DNA of 64,000 nucleotides from Macrothele yani. Lineage: Eukaryota > Arthropoda > Arachnida > Araneae > Macrothelidae. Shown one piece after another: positions 11,714 through 22,604 of the stretch (its first letter is position 1; every line of letters begins with the position of its first letter). Position numbers and translations under genes: made by a program. Location: contig CM077025.1 in assembly GCA_039090855.1 (NCBI GenBank), positions 97,320,489 to 97,384,488 on the forward strand. The letters are read 5' to 3'. A model generated the notes under the pieces. The model worked only from the letters and a program-made list of their open reading frames with translations, searched no databases and was not told where the DNA came from.

Positions 11714-12330
11714 ATCTTTGTATCTCTTGTTATGTGTCCAGTAAATCTGGCTTTGCTATCTCGTTTCCTTCTTGGTGTTGCATTTTGGGTGGCCAGCAGT
11801 GTATTTTAAATTCGTGGCTTTGTCGGATACGGACTGTTTTGGTAAATTTTGTGAAAGCTTTCCTGAACATCTACTGTCAGAACTTAAACAACCTTGAGTT
11901 TCAAATTTTGATGGAGTTTGACTAAAAAATGAACTGAAAGTGTTTTATTCTCTTTATGAATACAGAAATAAATCAGTGAGAGACATTATTTGTTACATGA
12001 AATTGAATTATTTGGACATAGTGTTTAGTGAGGTCTACAAATCAGCAGAATTAATATTAACGTTTCCATCAACAACTGCATCTACCGAAAGAGGCTTTTC
12101 TGCATTAAAAAGAATCAAGATATATCTTAGAGACACATAAGGACAAGTACGCTTGAGCAACTTGGGTGTTTCGTCAATAGAAAAAAACATTCTTTTAAGT
12201 ATGAAAAATGCACTCAGAAGAAATATTTTATGAAAATGAAACACTCAAGTTCACACAAAAGGAAAGAAGAATGGAATTCATGTACAAATAAAGTATTCAA
12301 AAGGTAAAGTGTTAAAATCCTAATCCTCAT

Positions 12331-12986
12331 AATTAGTTGGCGTTATGCTAGTAATAAAATGTATCTAAAATAAAAAAAAATTAGCTTCGCAATCAAAAAA
12401 AAAAAGAAAAAGAAAAAAGTGCGGGAGGGGGGAGATAGCCCAGGTCTCGGACTCAAGATACGCTACTGCCTGCACCCAGTGCTGTTGGCATTGTTACTTA
12501 ACGACCGTTCCTGATTTCAGCAGATAATGCATCCGTGCATTTTGTGAAACATGTCAAGTTGTGATTTGCAGAGCATGAGCATCTCAGCAGAAACAGTCTT
12601 GCTGAGCCAGAAGTGGCCCAGCACTACGTTGCCGCTTCCCAAACGTCAATAAAATGTCCTCGCGGCCACCACATGGGCCAGCAGTTCAGGAAAACAGTTG
12701 GCACCCCCATCAGTTGTCATATGCCACAACAGAGCCATCAGTTATCCATCACAGGCACTGACTGACACAAGCGGCCCTTAAGCGGTCCTGTAAGCACGTG
12801 TCATAAATGATGGGCAGCCTAATGTGGTCTATCAGTTTCCCGGCAGTGACAACCGGCAATCTCGTGACGTAACTGATGTCTTGCAGAATCTTGTCCGCCA
12901 ATTTTCCAGTAGTAGCCATAAGAAGAAGAAAAAAAAAAGAAAAGAAAAGATAATCACAGTTCCTCAAAGGCGCAACTTCTCTTTTT
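12331..12986. other. no gene; A-rich tract
   Basis: Contains A/G-rich simple sequence (about 12380-12418 and 12916-12950) and otherwise undistinguished DNA. No element ends were recognised. Confidence 0.5.
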
Positions 12987-13357
12987 TACGCTTTCCAACC
13001 GTAGGTTGAAGAAGCGTATATGCTCCAGCTTTGTCCGTCCGTCCGTCCGCACGATAACTCGCGTAAAAATCACTCGATTTCTATGAAATTTTAGTATGTG
13101 GTAGGGAAACACCGGGGAACGAACCCTATTGAAAATGGGGTTAATGGGGTCAAAGGTCACGACATAGGAACGGGATTCATTCCGATTCCCTTATGCGTAA
13201 TTACTTGTGTAAATATTGTTCGATTTCAGTGAAATTTTAGCATGTGGTAAAGGACCACATAAGGACGAACCCTTTTGAAAATGGGCGAACTGGGGTCAAA
13301 GCTAACGACATAAGAGCGGGATCCATTTATAACGAAGTAAATTTCTCCGTCATTTCT

Positions 13358-13429
13358 GTCCACGCCAGGATTCGAACCCGGATCCCCTCATTCCGGAATA
13401 AGTCACTCTACCAATTGAGCTACGCGGAC
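13358..13429 (-). other. tRNA-like unit in TRIM LTR
   Basis: A 72-nt cloverleaf-like unit: acceptor GTCCGCG/CGTGGAC pairs over 7 bp with one G-U, the A box is TAGCTCAATTGG, the T-loop and B box GGGTTCGAATCC. The anticodon arm is CTTAT-TCCGGA-ATGAG with a 6-nt loop, so it is unlikely to be a working tRNA gene. Confidence 0.75.
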
Positions 13430-13633
13430 GTTTTATTCTGATTCCTATCTGCCTTTATGTCATGTGCGTCCTGCTGGCAGGTACGTCACATCTCCTGGTA
13501 CGTTACATCATCTCCCCCCCCCCTTTTTTTTTTTCGAGGTGCTGGAGAACGGATTCTCTTATTTTTCCTATCTCGCGGTGTGGAAAGAACATCACACCAA
13601 TGCGAGATTTTGAACGGTCGGGTCATCTGGATA

Positions 13634-13645
13634 GTTCGGGCGCCA
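13634..13645 (-). promoter_or_regulatory. primer-binding site (tRNA-Lys type)
   Basis: TGGCGCCCGAAC on the minus strand is complementary to the acceptor end plus CCA of tRNA-Lys(UUU), and lies one base after the LTR end. Confidence 0.85.
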
Positions 13646-13676
13646 TTATAACGAAGTAAATTTCTCCGCCATTTTT

Positions 13677-13748
13677 ATCCGCGCCGGGGTTCGAACCCGG
13701 ATCCCCTCATTCCGGAATAAGTCACTCTATCAATTGAGCTACGCGGAC
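13677..13748 (-). other. tRNA-like unit in TRIM LTR (second LTR)
   Basis: Acceptor GTCCGCG pairs with CGCGGAT, and the A and B boxes are intact. The two LTRs of this element differ at several positions but keep the fold. Confidence 0.75.
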
Positions 13749-14803
13749 GTTTTATTCTGATTCCTATCTGCCTTTATGTCGTGTGCGTCCTGCTGACAGG
13801 TACGTCACATCTCCTGGTACGTTACACATTCCGTTGCCCTTATGCGACATAACTTGTAAAAATGGTTCGATTTCGATGAAATTTCAGTTTATGATAGGGG
13901 ATCACCTGGGAACGAACCCTGTTGAAAATGGGTGAAAAAGGGTCAAAGGTCATTCAGGACAGCGGAGCGGGATCCATTCCATTGCCCTGCGCCATAACTT
14001 GAGAAAAAATGCTTCGATTTTGATGAAATGTCAGTATGTGATATGGGATCAACCTGGGAACGAACCCCATTGAAAATGGGTAAAATGGGGTCAAAGGTCG
14101 TTCAGGACATCGGAGCTGGATCCATTCCATTGCTCTTAGGCGCCATAACTTGAGTAAAAATGTTTCGATTTCAATGAAATGTCAGTATATGATAGGGGAG
14201 CAACTGGGGACGAACCCCATTGAAAATGGGTGAAATGGGGTCAAAGGTCAGGACATCGGAGCTGGATCCATTCCATTGCCCTTAGGCGCCATAACTTGAG
14301 TAAAAATGTTTCGATTTCAATGAAATGTCAGTATATGATAGGGGATCAACTGGGGATGAACCCTATTTAAAATGAGTGAAATGGGGTAAAAGGTCAGGAC
14401 ATTGGAGTGGGATCCATTCCGTTGCCCTTATGCGTAATAACTTTAATAAAAAAGGGTTCGATTTCGATGAAATTTTAATATGTGCTAAGGGACCTCCCGG
14501 AGACGAGCCCTCCTGAAAATGGGTGAACTGGGGTCAAAGGTCTGAACATAGGAGTGGGATTCATTCCATTGTCCTTGTGCGTCATAACTTACGTAAAGAT
14601 GCTTCCATTACGACAAAACGTTTTCGTGTTGTTCCGGAGGTATACTGAACCAATTCTGTTTAATATAATCGAAATGGGGTCAAAGGTCAGGGCACAGGAG
14701 CGAGATTTATTCCACAGCCATTATCCTCATAAATTGAGTAATGATTTCTGGTATGTTGGAAAGCGTATCATAATCAATGCATTGCATGATTTTACTAACT
14801 TGT

Positions 14804-15043
14804 TTATTTCTGAAATAATTTAATTATTTATTGTGAAAGCTAAAGAATGCAGGTGACTAAAATCTGATAGTGTATAGTGCAGTGAAGCAGCCTCGAAACA
14901 CACGACCCTGGACTGTTTTGGGATATACAACCAGAAAGAGTATCCACTCATCTCTTCAAGAGCATTAGCTATTCTTATGCAGTTCTCCAGGAGATATTCT
15001 TGAGAACAGGAATTTTCAGCTCTGGCAGATATCAAACACAAGA
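14804..15043. other. spacer
   Basis: No recognisable feature between modular families 2 and 1. Confidence 0.5.
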
Positions 15044-16988
15044 AAAAACAAGAAATATGACACCGAATTTTCGGGTGTAATAAGCACGTCTTTTGAATCC
15101 GTTCTGACGCAAATTAAATTTATCAAAGCTATTCAAAGTCAATGGAATCGGTATTGAAAACAATAATATCTGACGGAAGAAGGAAGTTTTTCAATCATGT
15201 TTTTAATCCCTCAGATATTGCTGTAAACGAAATCGTGAGCTTATGCACTCTGGTTGCAGACTTGTGCGTTAAGAAAAACATGAATTTATATCAGAAACCT
15301 TTCTCACCAGAAAGGCTCTCCAACACAGAAATAATTTTTCAAATCGGACTCTTAGAAACAGAGATATCGATAAAAATAAGATGTGACTTTACGTCTCCTA
15401 GTGGGAAAACCATGCATTATTTTTGGAAGAAAGTATCCTCAAAAGGTTTTTCCATATGAGCGGTATCGGTCCAAGAAAACAAAAAATTTAGTCGAGTTTT
15501 CAGGAGCCCAGATTTTGTTACAAATACACCAGAAGCAGAAATTAACCCTTATGCCCCATGGTGTCTAAACCATCCTTTACCAAACATTCGAAATTATGTG
15601 AAAAATATTTTCCATCGGGTCTTGTATGCGATACAGGAAGAATTTTTCAAATCGGAGTTTTAAGAGCAGAAATAAAGCAGAAAACGCAATTTACCTTTGT
15701 GCCCCCTAGCGGAAAGTCTATGATTTACTTGAAAATTTTGAATATATAGGAAAAACATTTCGCATGGAAAACACTATCCAACAAAGAAGGAATTTTTTCA
15801 AATCGGACTCCTTGGAGTAGAGATATTGACAAAATTAAGATATACATCTACGCCTCCTGGCGTAGAAATCCCTGCATTATTTCAAGAAGAAAATGTTCCT
15901 AAAAGGTTTGTCGACATGAGTACTATCGGTCTACAAACGACGTTTTTTTCAATTGAGAATTTAAAAGCTCATATTTTGCAGCAAATACATCAGAAGCAGA
16001 AATCGAAACTTACGCCACCTGGTAGCCAAACCATTTTTTACAAAAATTTGGAATTACGTGCAAAGGATTTCCCATCAGGAGCTGTATCCTGTGCAGAAGT
16101 AATTTTTCAAATCGGAGATTTAGAAGCAGAGATATAGGGGGGGGGGATTTACCTTTACGCCCCCTAGCTGAAAGTCTATTAATTACTTGAAAAATTTTGA
16201 AATTATGTGAAAAACATGTCACACTGGAGTCACTATTCTGGAGACACTATCCAACAAAGAAGGAATTTTTCAAATCGGACTCCTAGAAGTAGAGATATTG
16301 ACGAAAATAATATATATATCTACGCCCCCTGGCAGAGAAACTGTGGAATATTTTAAGAAGAAAATATCCCAAAAAGGTTTATCTATGTCAGTGGCATCAG
16401 TCCACGAAATAATTTTTTCAATCGATATTTTAGAGGCTCAGATTTTATGTCAAATACATCAGAAGCAAAAATTAACACTTACGCCACCTGGTGGCCAAAG
16501 TATTTATTACCAAAAATTAGAAATTGTACGCAAAAGATTTCCCATCAGGAGGTGTATCCGCTGAAGAAATTTTTTTTCAAATCGGAGTTTTAGAAGAAGA
16601 ATTATCGGGAAAAATGTAATTTACTTTTACGCCCCCTAGCGGAAAATCTAAGCGTAATTTGGAAAAGTAACTATATCTAAAATACTCTTCGACATAAATG
16701 GAATCGAAAGATAAAATATTTTTTCATTCGGATGTTCAGAAGCAAATATGTGGAATAAAACAATATTTTTGAATTCGACATCATCTGCATTTACGCCCTC
16801 TTGCGGCGAAATTGCACATCGTAAACAAAAAAAGAAATTAAGGATCCCCATTCGCATATTTCAAGCTTCCCAATGCAAAAAGAATTTTTCAAATCGGTAT
16901 AATAGTTGCAGAGATATCGTGGGTACAGACTGACGGACAAACCGGTAACATAAGCACGATCTTTTTTTACAAAATACGTGCTAAAAAA
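15044..16988 (+). repeat. Modular repeat family 1, copy 3
   Basis: Same start hairpin (CACCGAATTTTCGGGTG at about 15062) and AAGCACGTC, about ten modules with cores near 15392, 15550, 15700, 15851, 16012, 16157, 16321, 16482, 16628 and 16790, then GACGGACAAACC and the end AAGCACGATC...TACGTGCTAAAAA. It has the same orientation as copies 1 and 2. Cores are more degraded than in copy 2. Confidence 0.85.
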
Positions 16989-17042
16989 GGCTTCTGTTTT
17001 TCATGAGGAGATGAGAGTTTGTTTGTCTCAAATTAGACCTAC

Positions 17043-18460
17043 AGTAGCAAATAAATTAATCCGAACACTCATATTTTAAAGAAAAGTTGTAATTTCGCAA
17101 GAATATAAGTACAAAAATCAAACTCCAACTTTACCTAATAACTTATACAGTATGTGCTCCTCTGTTCCTAGTAAGCTCATTAATTCGCTTAGAACATATA
17201 GAACTCAACGTAGAACATATATTTTTTCATCTCTGAACCAAACCTTTGTAATGGATTGTATAAAGTTATCCTTTGTATCACACTTGAGTTTTTCAAGTCA
17301 GTTTTTCATTATATGGCGCACAGATTTCCTATTGGATTAATGTCAAGAGAGTTGATTGGCCACTGCAACATTTGGTTGCTGGGATTTTTGAAGAACTCTT
17401 TCACTTTTTTCGAGTGTGGCATGGCGCGAGATCCTGTTGTTATTTGCCTTTCTAGATCCTTATTTGCCTTTCTAGATCCTTGGGACCATTCTGTTCTGTA
17501 ATGTTTGTATGCATTAGTCACTTTTCATCATACAGTAAAAACGCACAGGTGATCCTGGACCACCATGTGTAAAACAACCCTAGAACATATGTTTTACTGG
17601 GTGTTTAGGAGCTTGTTGAAGGTAGGCAAGAGAAGTCTCAGCCTCTTGCTGATATGAGAACATAGGGTACTCGATGTCCTTGGACAAAGAAATGGCTCTC
17701 ACCTGAGAATATGACCTTCTTCCATTTCTCAAAAGTACAGTCTTTGGGCACTTTTGCCCACTGGAGTCTCTTTTTCCTGTATAGCCCCTGTCAACAGTTG
17801 TTTAATTTTTTTTTTTTTTTTTGGTCTGCGGACAGTGCTTACTGTTTTCAACAATCTTCGACGGACTGCCATGTAAGAAACATTAATCCCACTAGCTACC
17901 AAGTCTCTATTTAAATCTATAGCAGACAATTATGGATTCATTTTGCTTTTCCTAACTAGTGAATAATCCTGAGAACATGGCAGGTTTCCTTTTCCGCCCA
18001 TGTTTTCCTTTTCTATCGTGAGAAACGTTACTTGTCTCCCTAAACGTCTTTAAAGTCACATTAACCGTACCCAAACCAACACCACAGTCATTGGTAATTT
18101 TCTTTGAGTCATGGATGTATGCAGCGAAAGAGTACATATTTTCGAAAACTTTCTGGGTGATGTATCCATTTTGGGTCCATTTGTTGGCACTAGAAAAAAT
18201 GGAAAGCACTATTAAGAAGCGTCGTAGGTTTTGGTTAAATATTATACAACGACAACTGAAACTAGTAAACTGAAACAAAACTAACAGTACTGCGAAATAA
18301 AACAACCAAAACCGGTAAACTGGAACTATACCCCAAAATTATTGTGAACTGAAGCAAAAACCAAACTCAAACCTAAAACTTAACGATTTATTTTCTCCCT
18401 TAATTTGCTCCCTACTGTAATATATATTAATTTGCTCCCTACTGTAACATATATAGGATT
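17043..18460 (-). mobile_element. Tc1-like element, minus strand
   Basis: The left end TACAGTAGCAAATAAATTAA and the right end TTAATTTGCTCCCTACTGTA form inverted termini. The right terminal block is tandemly duplicated (18397-18425 and 18432-18460). Transposase relics lie between. The TA next to the ends fits Tc1/mariner target choice. Confidence 0.7.
17310..18250 (-). pseudogene. Tc1-like transposase relic
   Basis: Read on the minus strand: N-terminal helix-turn-helix piece CGVGLGTVNVTLKTF (about 18030-18080), a middle HTH piece with SYMAVRRRLLKT (about 17840-17880), and a C-terminal piece NQMLQWPINSLDINPIGNL (about 17310-17370) corresponding to the W-P...D-L-N-P-I-E-N-L-W block. The catalytic Glu position reads Gly. 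The fragments lie in different frames with stops between them, so the gene is dead. Confidence 0.75.
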
Positions 18461-18599
18461 ACCCAACAAATACAACCTTACACTATTCAATTTGCATACT
18501 TACTTATGGTTACATATGATAGATGCATTGTTTTATAATTTATACTTTCTAGATGTCCCATGATCACATTATAAAGTAATTGTGTTCTATGTCATGAAT

Positions 18600-18737
18600 T
18601 AAGCAGTGTCAAGAGTTTTGTTTTTGTTTTTGTTTGTTTTCTAATGTATTTTACTAATTAATAAAAAAATCTGTGTGGCGCGAGCAATTTTGTATTCCAA
18701 AAGTGCACCCAGAGAAAAAGTTTGGGAACCATTGGTG
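18600..18737 (-). mobile_element. hAT right-end fragment
   Basis: GTGTGGCGCGAGC ... AAAGTTTGGGAACCATTGG resembles the subterminal and terminal sequence of hAT elements (CAGTGGTTCCCAA type, inverted). No transposase is attached. Confidence 0.4.
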
Positions 18738-18856
18738 TATGGTGAAGAAGAAATCCGAAAGTATCTAACAGGTTTCATCTCAATGAAAGAGACTAGTTTG
18801 CTGTAGGTGGCTGGAACCTAAACTCTACTCACTGTGGACGGAAGTCCTACAAGAAA

Positions 18857-20036
18857 ATGATAAATACGTTGTTTGAATTCGAACCACGATCATATCGCTC
18901 TGTGAGGTTGAGTGAAAATGTCGCGGGGGTTGGGGGGGCGGACTTTGAGAAAGGAAAGATATTTGGGTGTTATATTAGCGGTTTGCCCATAAGACAAACC
19001 GAGAGGCGTTTAAACATATCCAAGTCAACTATTTTGGATGCACTGAATAAGTGGAAGTCACATAGCGTGTCTGAAGCAGCAAAGCGTACCGGCAGACCAA
19101 AGAAAATCAGTGATAGAGGACGTCGAAGCCTCAAAAGAGTCGTTACAGCTAATCGATGGCGTACTGCACAAGACCTCAGTGTACAGCTGAGTAAAAATGC
19201 TGTAACCTCGGTACGTACACGTACCATTCGCAGAGAACTTCATTCCATGGGTTACCGTGGCCGTGCGGCTGCTCATAAGACTTACATCTCCACTCGGAAT
19301 GATACTCATCGTTTAGCATGGTGAAAAGAACATTTATCGTGGACCGTAGATCAATGGAAACGGGTCCTATGGACTGATGAATCGATATACACGATCCATT
19401 AGTCTGATGGCCGTGTGTGGGTATGGCGGCAGCAGGGAGAACGCTATTTACCACAGTGTATTGTTCCTACGGTCAAGTTTGGAGCTGGCAGCGTGCTCGT
19501 GTGGGGGTGTTTTTCGTGGTATGGTCCCGGTCCATTGGTTATCGTGGACAAATCTGTTTACCAGCAGGTCTACATCGATATTCTGGACAATTATGGCCTA
19601 CCGACACTGTGGCAATACTATGGAACCGAGCCTTGTTGGTACTAGCAGGATAATGCACCGAGCCATAGAGCAAGGTTTCAAAATCGCTTTATGACTGTTA
19701 CGGTGTGATTTGACGATAATTCCGTATCTGGTGTGGACTGGCCATCCTAGAACCTTGATCTTAATCCCATAGAACACCTATAGGATGATTTACAGCGCCG
19801 CAGAAATAGTGTGGAACCAAGGCTTACTACTAAGCAACAGTTAGCGGCTGCATTATCTACTAAATGGAAGCGCATACCTATCGCTGTGTTCTAAAACCTT
19901 GTCGGAAGCATGTTTCGAAGGGTCAAAGCATGCATTAAAGCCAAAGGTGGACCGACACCATACTAATGTATGTCAATGAATGCGATGTTGTGTTTCTCAT
20001 CTAGGTGTCCGGTGACTTTTGTCAATAAAGTGTATA
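18857..20036 (+). pseudogene. Tc1-like transposase, full span but with stops
   Basis: The N-terminal HTH is at 18940-19320 (GLPIRQTERRLNISKSTILD; KRTGRPKKISDR; RTIRRELHSMGYRGRAA). Then come WTDES (first Asp, about 19370), [40 protein letters not shown] (second Asp, about 19648) and NPIEHL (about 19770), ending KAKGGPTPY. At least five in-frame stops or shifts occur. The right end GTGACTTTTGTCAATAAAGTG (about 20012-20033) looks like the TIR; the left TIR is not found, so the element is 5' truncated. Confidence 0.85.
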
Positions 20037-20216
20037 TAATCATCACAAGAGTGTAACCTGTGATCTCAAGAACTTCCAATTATGGCTCCTTCGAGGACAA
20101 CATTTAACAGTGGATACGAGGAGAAATTAGCGCATAACAGTAGAAACATCTCAAGAGTTGAAAAAAATTGGACTGTGGAATAATTTAGAATCAATCCTTC
20201 TGTTCCTCAGTGTAAC

Positions 20217-20640
20217 ATAGGGTGATCGAAAACTAGCGCCCCTGAATTTCAAAGCATTGCGTAAATTTCTGAAATTATTTTATTTCTATTTCAGTCGATA
20301 AATGGTATCAATGCATTGTCTTGAAAGATATATTTAATTTCTGAAAGCGTTCGTTGTACCTACTGACGCCTTGTTTCTTCCGCGTGTGTAAGTAACTGAG
20401 CAATATTTCGATCATATGCAAAAGTATCGGAAGTATTCCGTGAGCAATATCCGAATGTTTTGCTACCTGATAGAACTATAGCTCGTCGTGTAAAGCGTTT
20501 TCGGGAAACAGTAAATGTCTTCGACAGAAAGCGGAGTGGACGACAGTGTGTTTTAAGCAACGAAGAAATACAAGATGTGCAGACCAAACTGATGCTTTCT
20601 CGAGCCAAAAGTTTACGAAAATTTCCCATTTAGACAGGAT
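20217..20640 (+). pseudogene. mariner-like transposase N-terminus (HTH) fragment
   Basis: Starts with GGGTGATCGAAAACTAGCGC, a typical mariner-like end. It then reads VFREQYPNVLLPDRTIARRV and FRETVNVFDRKRSGR as the DNA-binding half of a mariner/DUF4817-type transposase. The catalytic half is missing; the fragment stops at the hairpin at 20631. Confidence 0.6.
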
Positions 20641-20673
20641 TTTCTTATAGCGAGAAAATCCTGTCTAAATGGA
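20631..20673. repeat. perfect hairpin
   Basis: ATTTAGACAGGATTTTCT and its exact inverse complement are separated by 7 nt, a stem of about 18 bp lying exactly between the mariner fragment and the TRIM. Confidence 0.9.
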
Positions 20674-20702
20674 AATTTTAGAGCTGTGAAGCAGCTAAAC
20701 CT

Positions 20703-21286
20703 TATAACGAAGTAAATTTCTCCTTCGTTTTTTGTCCACAGCGGAGATCGAACCCGAGTCCACTTATTCCGGAACAAGTCGCTCTACCAACTGAGCTACG
20801 CAGACGTTCGTTCTCGCTGTTATATGCCTTTATGTCGTGCGCGTCCTGCAAGGCAGGCATGTCACATCTCCCCCTCCCCGAAAGAGGGCCGGGGGCATGG
20901 CTCACGGGTCAGCCGTGACCATGAATCGTTGCAGGCAGCCATCCGCTGTAGAACGTGCACTTGAGAACTCCCAGTCAATCTGGTGTGTGGAATGCAACGT
21001 CACACACGTTAATTTTTCGAAGCGCTGGAGAAGGGATTGTCTTATTTTTCCTATCTCGTGGTGTGGAAAGAACATCACACCATTGCGAGATCTTTAACGG
21101 TCGGGTCATCCGGGAAGTTCGGGCGCCATTATAACGAAGTAAATTTCTCCGTCACTTTTAGTCCACGCCGGGGATCGAAACCAAGTCCACTTATTCCGGA
21201 ACAAGTCGCTCTACCAACTGAGCTACTCAGACGTTCGTTCTTGCTGGACGCACACGACATAAAGGCAGATAGCAGCAAGAACGAGT
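20703..21286 (-). mobile_element. TRIM copy, older, longer internal region, rearranged
   Basis: Two LTR relatives (starting 20703 and 21130) have tRNA-like units at 20734-20805 and 21161-21232, and the primer-binding site is intact at 21117-21128 (minus TGGCGCCCGAAC). The LTR/internal junction near 20870 has lost about 18 bp between two ATCTCC repeats. The internal region has about 130 extra bp (about 20880-21010). The distal part of the 21130 LTR is inverted (21247-21286), making a short hairpin with TTCTTGCT. Confidence 0.8.
21161..21232 (-). other. tRNA-like unit in older TRIM LTR
   Basis: Acceptor GTCTGAG/CGTGGAC with TAGCTCAGTTGG (A box). The B box is weakened to GGTTTCGATCCCCGG. The anticodon stem CTTGT/ATAAG still pairs through a G-U. 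Confidence 0.6.
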
Positions 21287-21430
21287 ATATTCAGGCTATG
21301 ATGAAAAAGAAAGTTTCGTTCTTTTTTATGCTACAAATATTTCTCTAATTAATTGTTTTTTATATTTGTTCAAGTATTATAGTTTATTTTGCTAAAAAGT
21401 ATAGTATGACGCATAATATTCTTGAAAATA

Positions 21431-22396
21431 CACTGACAGGAAAAAAATCCCAACACCAAGAAGGGCTTGTGTTAGATAAACGACAGTTAGTATGCTGTGA
21501 GAGTACATCTGTAAGATGACGTCTATGCAAATTTCGCCCTCGGCGTATACGTTTGGCGCTAGTAGCGCCCCTCGGAACATGCGAAGCAGGTTTGCTGTAA
21601 ATACGCGCTGTAACGTTCGTGAGCGTTAGTTATCGTTGAGATTCGACGTAGGGTGTTGATGTTAGTCAATAAGGCCTTTAAGAAGACGAAGAAGCCATTA
21701 TCAACAGCTCACGGAGTTTGAACGAGGTCGTGTAATAGGGCTACGAGAAGGTGGATTTTCTTTCCGCAATATTGCAGAACGACTTGGCAGGAATGTAGCC
21801 ACTGTGCTTGATTGTTGGCAACGGTAGTCAAGGGAAGGTACTGCCTCAAGAAGACCGGGTTCCGGCCGGCCACGTGGCACTACTGAGAGGGAAGACCGCC
21901 GTGTACGGCCTATTGCCGTGGCGCATCGTACTGCGTCTGCGGCAGCAATTCGAGCTGCAGTTGCCACCACAATGACACAACGAACTGTTACAAATCGGTT
22001 ACTTGAAGTACAGCTCCGAGCCAGACGCCCTGGAGCGTGCATTCCCCTTACTTCCAAACCACTGCCGTTTGCGACGTCAGTGGTGTCAAGCTAGAGCTCA
22101 TTGAAGGACGGAGTGGAGATCTGTTGTGTTTTCTGATGAAAGCCGGTTCTGCCTGGGTGCCAGTGATGGTCGTGTGTTGGTTAGAAGGAGGCCAGGTGAG
22201 CGCCTGCAACCAGCCTGTCTGCGGTGGAGACACACTGGACCTACACCTGAAGTTATGGTCCGGGGAGCAATTTCCTATGACAACAGGAGCACTCTCGTGG
22301 TTATCCCACGCACCCTGACGGCACAGTTGTACGTCGGTCTTTTGATTCAACCTGTTGTGCTACCATTCATGAACAGCATTCCAGGGGGTGTTTTTA
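21431..22396 (+). mobile_element. Tc1-like element, 3' truncated
   Basis: The left end CACTGACAGGAAAAAAATCC follows TA. The transposase relic (about 21700-22396) has FERGRVIGLREGGFSFRNIA (HTH), an R-R-P-G-S-G-R-P hinge, VVFSDESRFCLG (first Asp) and VMVRGAISYDNR, and ends at GGVFMKK. The second Asp and the Glu are missing because the element stops at about 22396. Confidence 0.8.
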
Positions 22397-22600
22397 TGAA
22401 AAAATAAGTTAATGAAAAATAAAAGAAAATTTAAAGCATTTTTTTTAATGTAAGTTGGGGGGGGGAGAAAGGCCCTGATGCCCCTCTATGCTTCCCTGTA
22501 TTAGATATACATAAAATAACTAACTACTTCGATGTATATAAATATAGTAGTTAAAATTTTTAATTATATACATATAAAATGGAAAATTTGCCCCCCCGGT
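22397..22600. other. spacer
   Basis: AT-rich, with a G8 run near 22458. Nothing recognised. Confidence 0.5.
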
Positions 22601-22604
22601 CCAA

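Larger units (their letters stand above)
10177..11801 (+). mobile_element. Tc1-like element with matching TIRs
   Basis: The left end CACTGCTGGCCACCTAAAAT (10177-10213 region) is mirrored by ATTTTGGGTGGCCAGCAGTG ending at 11801, giving TIRs of about 37 bp with two mismatches. The element is GC-richer than its surroundings. It carries the SINE at 11498-11713, is itself inserted in the hAT, and is therefore the middle layer of a three-level nest. Confidence 0.9.
8478..12200 (+). pseudogene. hAT transposase (ZMYM1/ZMYM6-like) relic
   Basis: The N-terminal region with a TTF-type zinc-finger context lies at 8478-8984 (TGPWNKTGFNSLNYL; HIRAFTALQTFGSQRID). The RNase-H-like core is at 8975-9530, with ILLDETTDVTNKSQLSTVL carrying a catalytic Asp and FIHCFSHRLNLVL. 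Insertion-domain remnants lie at 9726-10139. The hAT dimerisation domain is at 11940-12140 (PSTTASTERGFSALKRIK). Several frameshifts and stops, plus the Tc1 insertion at 10177-11801, break it. Homologues are both transposases and domesticated host genes; this one is clearly dead. Confidence 0.85.
7972..12330 (+). mobile_element. hAT element (ZMYM-type), degraded, interrupted by Tc1
   Basis: The left end CATTGGCGCACCCACGGAGGGG is a hAT-type terminal repeat, also seen at 25114 and inverted at 28023. A 30-bp block just inside it (about 8024-8053) repeats transposase-coding sequence found at 9233-9262, so the left end appears joined to an internally deleted copy before the better copy starts near 8478. 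The transposase relic spans 8478-12140. I did not find a matching right TIR near 12.4 kb; that boundary is approximate. Confidence 0.65.
13328..13826 (-). mobile_element. Complete TRIM (LTR-internal-LTR) with tRNA-like LTRs
   Basis: Two 180-bp direct repeats (13328-13507 and 13647-13826) flank a 139-bp internal region. CATT lies on both sides (13324-13327 and 13827-13830), a 4-bp TSD. On the minus strand the LTR reads TGTAACG...CGTTATA, followed by one base and TGGCGCCCGAAC (13634-13645), which matches the tRNA-Lys(UUU) primer-binding site. A purine tract (A-run, G-run, AGATGA, about 13508-13535) precedes the other LTR. No protein is encoded, so it is non-autonomous. Each LTR carries a tRNA-like unit. 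Confidence 0.9.
12987..14803 (+). repeat. Modular repeat family 2, copy 1
   Basis: Starts TACGCTTTCCAACCGTAGG and GTCCGTCCGTCCGTCCGCAC. It then consists of about ten modules of 125-140 bp, each with CATAACTTGAG, TTCGATTT.GATGAAAT, GAACCC..TTGAAAATGGG and TGGGGTCAAAGGTCA. It ends GTTGGAAAGCGTATCATAAT plus about 36 bp. A shorter inverted copy lies at 62475-62968 with the same ends. It is interrupted by the TRIM at 13328-13826. Class is unknown and there is no coding capacity. Confidence 0.8.

Noticed and set aside
12331..12480. Right terminal repeat of the 7972 hAT element
   Set aside because: No inverse of CATTGGCGCACCCA is present; a G-rich stretch there is not a match.
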